Source: Candidatus Stercoripulliclostridium merdigallinarum
Lineage (GTDB): Bacteria > Bacillota > Clostridia > Christensenellales > DTU072
Reading direction: 5' to 3'
DNA: 9,614 nucleotides
Assembly (NCBI GenBank): GCA_018714575.1
Contig: DVNF01000040.1
Coordinates: 1-9,614, forward strand
Shown: piece after piece, positions 5,790 through 9,614 of the stretch
Layout of the letters: every line of letters begins with the position of its first letter
How positions within the stretch are numbered: the stretch's first letter is position 1
Position numbers and translations under genes: made by a program
The notes under the pieces: model-generated
The model's database searches: none
What the model was told of the DNA's origin: nothing
The model's input: only the letters and a program-made list of their open reading frames with translations

Positions 5790-7403
5790 TTATTTTTTGT
5801 CGTGGAGTTTATCTCCCATCAGTTCGTACAGTTTTACACGATCCTCGGCGGTATGCTTGGTCTTGCCGGATACGGCGCCGCCTTGGACCTTTATTTTTAA
5901 TCCGCCAATTCTGAACGCGATTTCCTCCAGGACCTTTAAATTGTGTTCTTCGGTCAGCATGGAATAGGAAGCCGGATCTGTCGCGTTAACGATAAATTCT
6001 TCGCCGTCGATATAATAAGAGTTCTGACTGCTTAGCGCAGAATACAATAACAGTCTGTGCTGCGCCCTTAGGTCGGTGATCATTTGTCCCATCAGCGCTT
6101 CGGCGCGTTCGTCGGCTTTCGGCAGGGGATTGTCCAAAAATATTGTAGATTCGCTTTCCGGAGTTTGGGTATCCGTACCTGCAAAAGCGGACAGCCGTTT
6201 CTGAATTTCCGCGCTATTCGGCTTTGGCGGTGCCGCCGTGGGCGCCGTCGTAAAATTTCCCGAACGCAGCTTCCTTTCCAAGTCCTCTATCCGCGATAAC
6301 AAAGCCGCGGAACTGTCGTCCGTATAAACGGAAGCCGCCTTTACCAACAGCGCTTCGAATGTGATGCGCGGTCTGGTAGAATATCTTAATTCGCCTTCGC
6401 CGGTGGATAAGATATGCATTACGCGAGCGATTTTATAGTTGTCGAATTCGTCCGCCATGGCTTTGACCGCGGCGTATTCGGATGCGTTGAATCCGCCCTT
6501 GTAGCCGGGTACGTTTTTTACGGCGATAAGTTCACGGATAAATGCCGATAACTCCTTATTCAATGTCAGAAAACCTTTTCCGCGATTGTATACCTTTTCC
6601 GTTTCGGTTAAAAGTTCGGGTACGTTCCCCGATAACGTGGCGCGGATTATCGTTGCCAGGGTATCGAAATCGGACGTCCCCAATACTTCGTAAACGGCTT
6701 CTTCGGATAGCTTATCGGGCGAGAACGCCAGGCACATGTCCGCCAGCGACAACATGTCGCGCACGGAGCCTTCTCCTTGAGTCGCCACCAGATCGCAGGC
6801 GGCGTCGTCATAGGGGATACCTTCTTTATCCAAGATATGCTTTAGATGCGCGGACAGCTCTTCCTTCGGCACCAGCCTGAAGTCGAAACGCATGCACCTG
6901 GACAATATCGTCTGAGGCAGTTTATGCACTTCAGTAGTCGCCAATATAAATACCGCGTGCTTCGGCGGTTCTTCCAAAGTCTTTAACAGCGCGTTGAATG
7001 CCGACAACGACAGCATATGCACTTCGTCGATAATATAAACTTTGTACTTTCCGACCGTGGGCGGATATTGTACCTTTGCGGTCAGATCGCGAATTTCCTC
7101 GACGCCGTTGTTGCTGGCTGCGTCCAATTCTATGATGTCAAGGTTGTCCTCGCCGCGGAGCGCACGGCAAACTTCGCATTCTCCGCAGGGCGAACCTTCG
7201 ACGGGGTGCAGGCAGTTTATCGCACGCGCAAAAATCTTTGCCGAGGAAGTCTTGCCGGTCCCGCGCGTTCCCGTAAACAAATAAGCGTGCGCCACCTGGT
7301 CGCGCTCCACTTGGTTTATCAGAGTGCGAACTATAAATCTTTGACCTATGACGTCTCGCCAATTTGTAGGACGGTATTTTCTGTATAAAGTCAGGTATGC
7401 CAT
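5790..7403 (-). CDS. dnaX: DNA polymerase III subunit gamma/tau (clamp loader)
   Basis: The protein has 537 residues. DnaX is the AAA+ motor subunit of the clamp loader, which opens and places the sliding clamp on primed DNA and, as tau, tethers polymerase and helicase. It begins MAYLTLYRKYRPTNWRDVIG. Walker A is GTRGTGKT (45-52), the zinc module uses C64, C73, C76 and C79, the Walker B motif is IIDEVHM (124-130), sensor 1 is LATTEVHK (154-161), and the arginine-finger motif is SRC (168-170). The DnaX domain III region follows (about 240-370), then a linker with Ala/Pro/Thr and a tau-like C-terminal domain (about 430-537). I see no A-rich slippery site that would make a shorter gamma form. 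The ATG lies 2 nt after the galT stop with no clear Shine-Dalgarno, which suggests translational coupling. ybaB follows after 55 nt. Confidence 0.96.
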   Translation of the reverse strand: MAYLTLYRKYRPTNWRDVIGQRFIVRTLINQVERDQVAHAYLFTGTRGTGKTSSAKIFARAINCLHPVEGSPCGECEVCRALRGEDNLDIIELDAASNNGVEEIRDLTAKVQYPPTVGKYKVYIIDEVHMLSLSAFNALLKTLEEPPKHAVFILATTEVHKLPQTILSRCMRFDFRLVPKEELSAHLKHILDKEGIPYDDAACDLVATQGEGSVRDMLSLADMCLAFSPDKLSEEAVYEVLGTSDFDTLATIIRATLSGNVPELLTETEKVYNRGKGFLTLNKELSAFIRELIAVKNVPGYKGGFNASEYAAVKAMADEFDNYKIARVMHILSTGEGELRYSTRPRITFEALLVKAASVYTDDSSAALLSRIEDLERKLRSGNFTTAPTAAPPKPNSAEIQKRLSAFAGTDTQTPESESTIFLDNPLPKADERAEALMGQMITDLRAQHRLLLYSALSSQNSYYIDGEEFIVNATDPASYSMLTEEHNLKVLEEIAFRIGGLKIKVQGGAVSGKTKHTAEDRVKLYELMGDKLHDKK

Positions 7404-7405
7404 TT

Positions 7406-8977
7406 TTACGCTTCGTATATCGACACGGAGTTCAGGAACCTTTCAAACGCTTGCTGTCCCTGTTCGGTTTTTTTGAATACCGCGGTACATTCCAAAATCT
7501 TTTGGCAGGTCGCATTGACTCGTGCGATTATCGCTTCGCGCGCCTGCTTTGCAGTCAGCGAAGTACCGAATTCGGATACCATTTGAATGATCATGTCGAA
7601 ATGCTTCGACAGCGGGTTTTCGGGATCGGACAAAGCTTTGTAATCGGGAATGTTGCCCGAAGTCAAAATTTCGGCAACTCCGCAAAGTTCCTTTTGCAAT
7701 CTTCCGGGCAAAATGAACGTGCCCATGGCTTCGATCAAACCGATACCTTCCTTTTTGATGTTGTGCATGTCCTCGGTGGGGTGGAATATACCGTAAGGAT
7801 GCTTTTCGTCGGTACGGTTGTTTCTAAGGATCAGATACAATACGTATACGTCGTTTTCCCTGCAGGCTATCGGCGTGATAGTGTTGTGCGGAGCGTCGGT
7901 ATGCGCCAGAACGCCGACGGATTCGTCGGAATAATTACGCCACGCCGCCAAGATGTCATGAGCCGCCGCCTGTATTTCTTCGCGGTTCTTTCCGCTAAGC
8001 TTGATGACCGAATTATACCAATCTAATGTATCTATAGCTACCGATTGATAGTTATCAGAAGCAAAATGCTTTCTTATGGGGCGTTGGAACATGGGCAGCA
8101 CTTTTTTGCCGCCTTGGTAATGTTCGTGGGCAAGAATGCTGCCGCCGACTATCGGCAGGTCGGCGTTAGACCCCAAAAAGTAATGGGGGAACATTTCGGT
8201 AAAGTCCATCAGACGGATGAAAGTTTCGTCGGAAATCTGCATCGGGTGGTGAGTTTCCGATATAGCTATTACGTGTTCGTCGAAATAGACGTAAGGGGAA
8301 AATTGCATAAACCACGGTTCGTCGTTCAGGTACATCGGGATTATGCGAATGGTTTCCCTGGCGGGGTGTCTAAGGGATCCGTGAAAGCCCAGGTTTTCCA
8401 GGCACAGCATACATTTCGGATAGCCCGTTTGCGGCAACAGTTTTTGCTTAGCGACTTCCGCGTTGGATTTTTCGGGCTTCGAAAGGTTTATCGTGATCGT
8501 CAGGTTGCCTTCCGGCAGAGTGGCTACCCAACGGATGTTTTTATTTATATCCGCCATTCTGACGTAGTTGGAACCTACGGCGAGTTCGTTCAGGTATTGA
8601 GTGGCTTTTTGCGCGCCCTCCATTGAACAAAGTGCGTCGAAGTGAGCTATAACTTCGCCGGGGGCGGGAGTTACATAGCCCATGATCTCCGTTTCGAACA
8701 GCAGTTTTTCGTCCTCGGTCGTCAGACCCGCCTTTACCGCGTAATCGACCAAGGGATCCAGAATGCCCGTTTGGAAGTCGGGGATAGGGCGCATAGCCGC
8801 CGCGGGCGCGTCCATTTTAAACCTTGCCAGCAGTTGATTTAACGCGTATACGGCGTCGAATCTGCCCAGATAAAGTTTGTCTTTTGCGTATTCCACCAGG
8901 GTAGACAGCAAAACTTTTACGTTTTCGACGTCCGCACCGGCGGCAGTTTCGGTATCGATTTTTTTTGTGCGTGGCAT
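7406..8977 (-). CDS. galT: UDP-glucose--hexose-1-phosphate uridylyltransferase, Firmicute (class II) GalT
   Basis: The protein has 523 residues, somewhat longer than the roughly 490-500 typical of the class. GalT moves UMP from UDP-glucose to galactose-1-phosphate, giving UDP-galactose and glucose-1-phosphate (Leloir pathway, cytosol). The HxHxQ nucleotidyl-transfer motif appears as SILAHEHYQGG (280-290), with the catalytic His in it. Other class II marks are PKCMLCLENLGFHGSLRHPARETIR (187-211), WFMQFSPYVYFDEHVIAISETHHPM (222-246) and the helical N-terminal third (about 20-130). The ATG at 8977 has AAGGA 7 nt ahead. It is divergent from galK across 101 bp and is followed after 2 nt by dnaX, an unexpected partner. 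An A8 run covers codons 3-6. Identity is secure. Confidence 0.95.
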   Translation of the reverse strand: MPRTKKIDTETAAGADVENVKVLLSTLVEYAKDKLYLGRFDAVYALNQLLARFKMDAPAAAMRPIPDFQTGILDPLVDYAVKAGLTTEDEKLLFETEIMGYVTPAPGEVIAHFDALCSMEGAQKATQYLNELAVGSNYVRMADINKNIRWVATLPEGNLTITINLSKPEKSNAEVAKQKLLPQTGYPKCMLCLENLGFHGSLRHPARETIRIIPMYLNDEPWFMQFSPYVYFDEHVIAISETHHPMQISDETFIRLMDFTEMFPHYFLGSNADLPIVGGSILAHEHYQGGKKVLPMFQRPIRKHFASDNYQSVAIDTLDWYNSVIKLSGKNREEIQAAAHDILAAWRNYSDESVGVLAHTDAPHNTITPIACRENDVYVLYLILRNNRTDEKHPYGIFHPTEDMHNIKKEGIGLIEAMGTFILPGRLQKELCGVAEILTSGNIPDYKALSDPENPLSKHFDMIIQMVSEFGTSLTAKQAREAIIARVNATCQKILECTAVFKKTEQGQQAFERFLNSVSIYEA

Positions 8978-8991
8978 ATTTAAATCCTTAA

Positions 8992-9029
8992 AGTATAAAA
9001 ATTAGTTGCGTAATGTTTACTTAGGTAAA
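8992..9029 (-). promoter_or_regulatory. Candidate galT promoter (two alternative readings)
   Basis: Reading A on the minus strand: TAAACA (9019-9014), a 16-nt spacer and TATACT (8997-8992). Its -10 is good, but the start of transcription would fall inside the galT Shine-Dalgarno (8989-8985). Reading B: TTTACC (9029-9024), a 17-nt spacer and ACTAAT (9006-9001). This has a poorer -10 but leaves a leader that keeps the binding site. In both readings the -35 falls in the dyad at 9015-9030. Confidence 0.4.
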
Positions 9030-9030
9030 C
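9015..9030. promoter_or_regulatory. Dyad operator candidate in the galT-galK gap
   Basis: GTTTAC-TTAG-GTAAAC has perfect 6-bp inverted arms around a 4-bp centre, 14 of 16 bases being symmetrical. It overlaps the galK -35 (9016-9021) and the -35 of either candidate galT promoter. The symmetry and place suggest binding of a dimeric repressor. LacI/GalR proteins often control gal genes, but the usual LacI-type arm order is GTAAAC then GTTTAC, so the family is not established. No regulator gene is in the window. Confidence 0.5.
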
Positions 9031-9044
9031 CGTTATGGTATAAT
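9016..9044 (+). promoter_or_regulatory. galK promoter
   Basis: TTTACT (9016-9021), a 17-nt spacer and a perfect TATAAT (9039-9044). Transcription would begin near 9051 and leave a leader of about 28 nt that contains the AAGGAG binding site. The -35 is imperfect (4 of 6) and lies within the left arm of the dyad. Confidence 0.65.
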
Positions 9045-9063
9045 CTTGACAGGAACATTATAC

Positions 9064-9069
9064 AAGGAG
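9064..9069 (+). promoter_or_regulatory. Ribosome binding site supporting the galK TTG start
   Basis: AAGGAG lies 9 nt before the TTG at 9079. No in-frame ATG lies before the kinase signature, so this site fixes the start. Confidence 0.65.
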
Positions 9070-9078
9070 ATTACGATT

Positions 9079-9614
9079 TTGGCAATATTATACGACAAAA
9101 AAAGTTTACTCGAAAACAAAAAATTTGTCGAGACTGTAAGTTCTATTTATACAGTCGCTCCGGAGGAAGCTGCGGACAGAGTCGAAGCTTTGGTCAACGA
9201 ACACAAAAGGAGCTTCGGCGCCGACGCTGCGGATACGGTTTTGTTCAGCGCCCCCGGCAGGATCGAAATAGTCGGAAACCATACCGACCACAACAACGGC
9301 AAAGTCATTGCCGCGGCTATTTCCGTGGACTTGTTGGGCGCCGTTTCCGAAACGAAGGACAATAAAATAGTCGTCAATTCGATAGGCTACCCCTCCGTTT
9401 CCGTAGATATTACCGACCTGGAACCGAAAGAGGACGAAAAAGGCGATTCGGCGGCTTTGGTCAGGGGCATCGTAAAGGCTTTCGTGGACAGAGGTCTGAA
9501 CGTAGGCGGTTTTATCGCTACCACCACTTCGGACGTGTTCAAAGGCGCCGGCATGTCGTCTTCGGCTTCGTTCGAACTGTTCGTGGCGGAGGTGTTGAAC
9601 TCGTTCTATAACGG
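9079..9614 (+). CDS. galK: Galactokinase, N-terminal part (truncated by window edge)
   Basis: The 178 visible residues start at TTG; a full galactokinase has about 390-430. GalK phosphorylates galactose with ATP to galactose-1-phosphate, the substrate of the divergent galT product. It is a GHMP kinase: the sugar-site signature appears as APGRIEIVGNHTDHNNGKVI (58-77) and the ATP-binding loop as FKGAGMSSSASFE (154-166). The signature has GNHTDH where GEHTDY is usual in galactokinases, so Glu is replaced by Asn and Tyr by His. I recall similar GNHTDH forms in proteins annotated as galactokinase in Firmicutes. The neighbouring galT and shared control region support a galactose role. Another sugar specificity is possible. 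The catalytic Asp region lies outside the window. Confidence 0.9.
   Translation, partial: MAILYDKKSLLENKKFVETVSSIYTVAPEEAADRVEALVNEHKRSFGADAADTVLFSAPGRIEIVGNHTDHNNGKVIAAAISVDLLGAVSETKDNKIVVNSIGYPSVSVDITDLEPKEDEKGDSAALVRGIVKAFVDRGLNVGGFIATTTSDVFKGAGMSSSASFELFVAEVLNSFYN

Noticed and set aside
5790..7403. Programmed frameshift in dnaX giving a shorter gamma subunit
   Set aside because: I looked for an A-rich slippery heptamer with a following hairpin near codons 380-440 and saw none; the frame runs on to a tau-like end.
7397..8626. Long plus-strand frames opposite galT
   Set aside because: They are antisense shadows of the conserved galT coding sequence, with no binding sites or recognisable motifs.
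1..9614. Mobile elements, CRISPR, tRNA/rRNA or a defence system
   Set aside because: No terminal repeats, transposase or integrase motifs, spaced direct repeats or RNA gene signatures were seen; all long frames are accounted for by chromosomal genes.

Overview
The window looks like a stretch of chromosome from a Bacillota bacterium, most likely of the Clostridia. The reasons are an RNase J with no RNase E in view, a Firmicute-type (class II) GalT, the dnaX-ybaB-recR cluster, strong GGAGG-type ribosome binding sites, two TTG starts, and short stem plus T-run terminators. Base composition and codon use look even throughout. I see no insertion sequence, phage gene, CRISPR array, tRNA or rRNA. 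The genus cannot be told from the sequence alone.

Left part (1-3934). A truncated acetolactate synthase-like gene (ilvB type) runs leftward off the edge. It is divergent from a rightward pair made of ribonuclease J, which has an unusual Lys/Ala-rich N-terminal extension of about 118 residues, and a 359-aa protein that resembles a diverged GT-B glycosyltransferase of the MGDG synthase/UgtP kind. A good terminator closes this unit at 3911-3934. The ilvB-like gene and rnj have promoters in the 187-bp gap between them, and the rnj promoter is close to consensus.

Middle (4025-4726). A single gene for an unrecognised seven-segment membrane protein stands alone between two terminators. The second terminator (4697-4726) is symmetrical, with A6 and T6 flanks, so it can serve the convergent genes on both strands.

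Right part (4739-9614). A leftward run galT-dnaX-ybaB-recR has gaps of 2, 55 and 1 nt, so it reads as one operon. It joins a Leloir-pathway enzyme to the clamp-loader subunit, the YbaB/EbfC nucleoid protein and the RecR recombination mediator. Divergent from galT, 101 bp away, galK starts rightward and is cut by the window edge. A 16-bp dyad in that gap (9015-9030) overlaps the -35 region of the galK promoter and of both candidate galT promoters, so one regulator could control both directions. GalK and GalT together turn galactose into galactose-1-phosphate and then UDP-galactose.

Most of the window is housekeeping. The points most worth a second look are the coupling of dnaX-ybaB-recR to a galactose promoter, the shared gal control region, the degenerate glycosyltransferase behind RNase J, the RNase J basic extension, and active-site departures in the acetolactate synthase-like and galactokinase proteins. 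I found no clear sign of a wholly new system.
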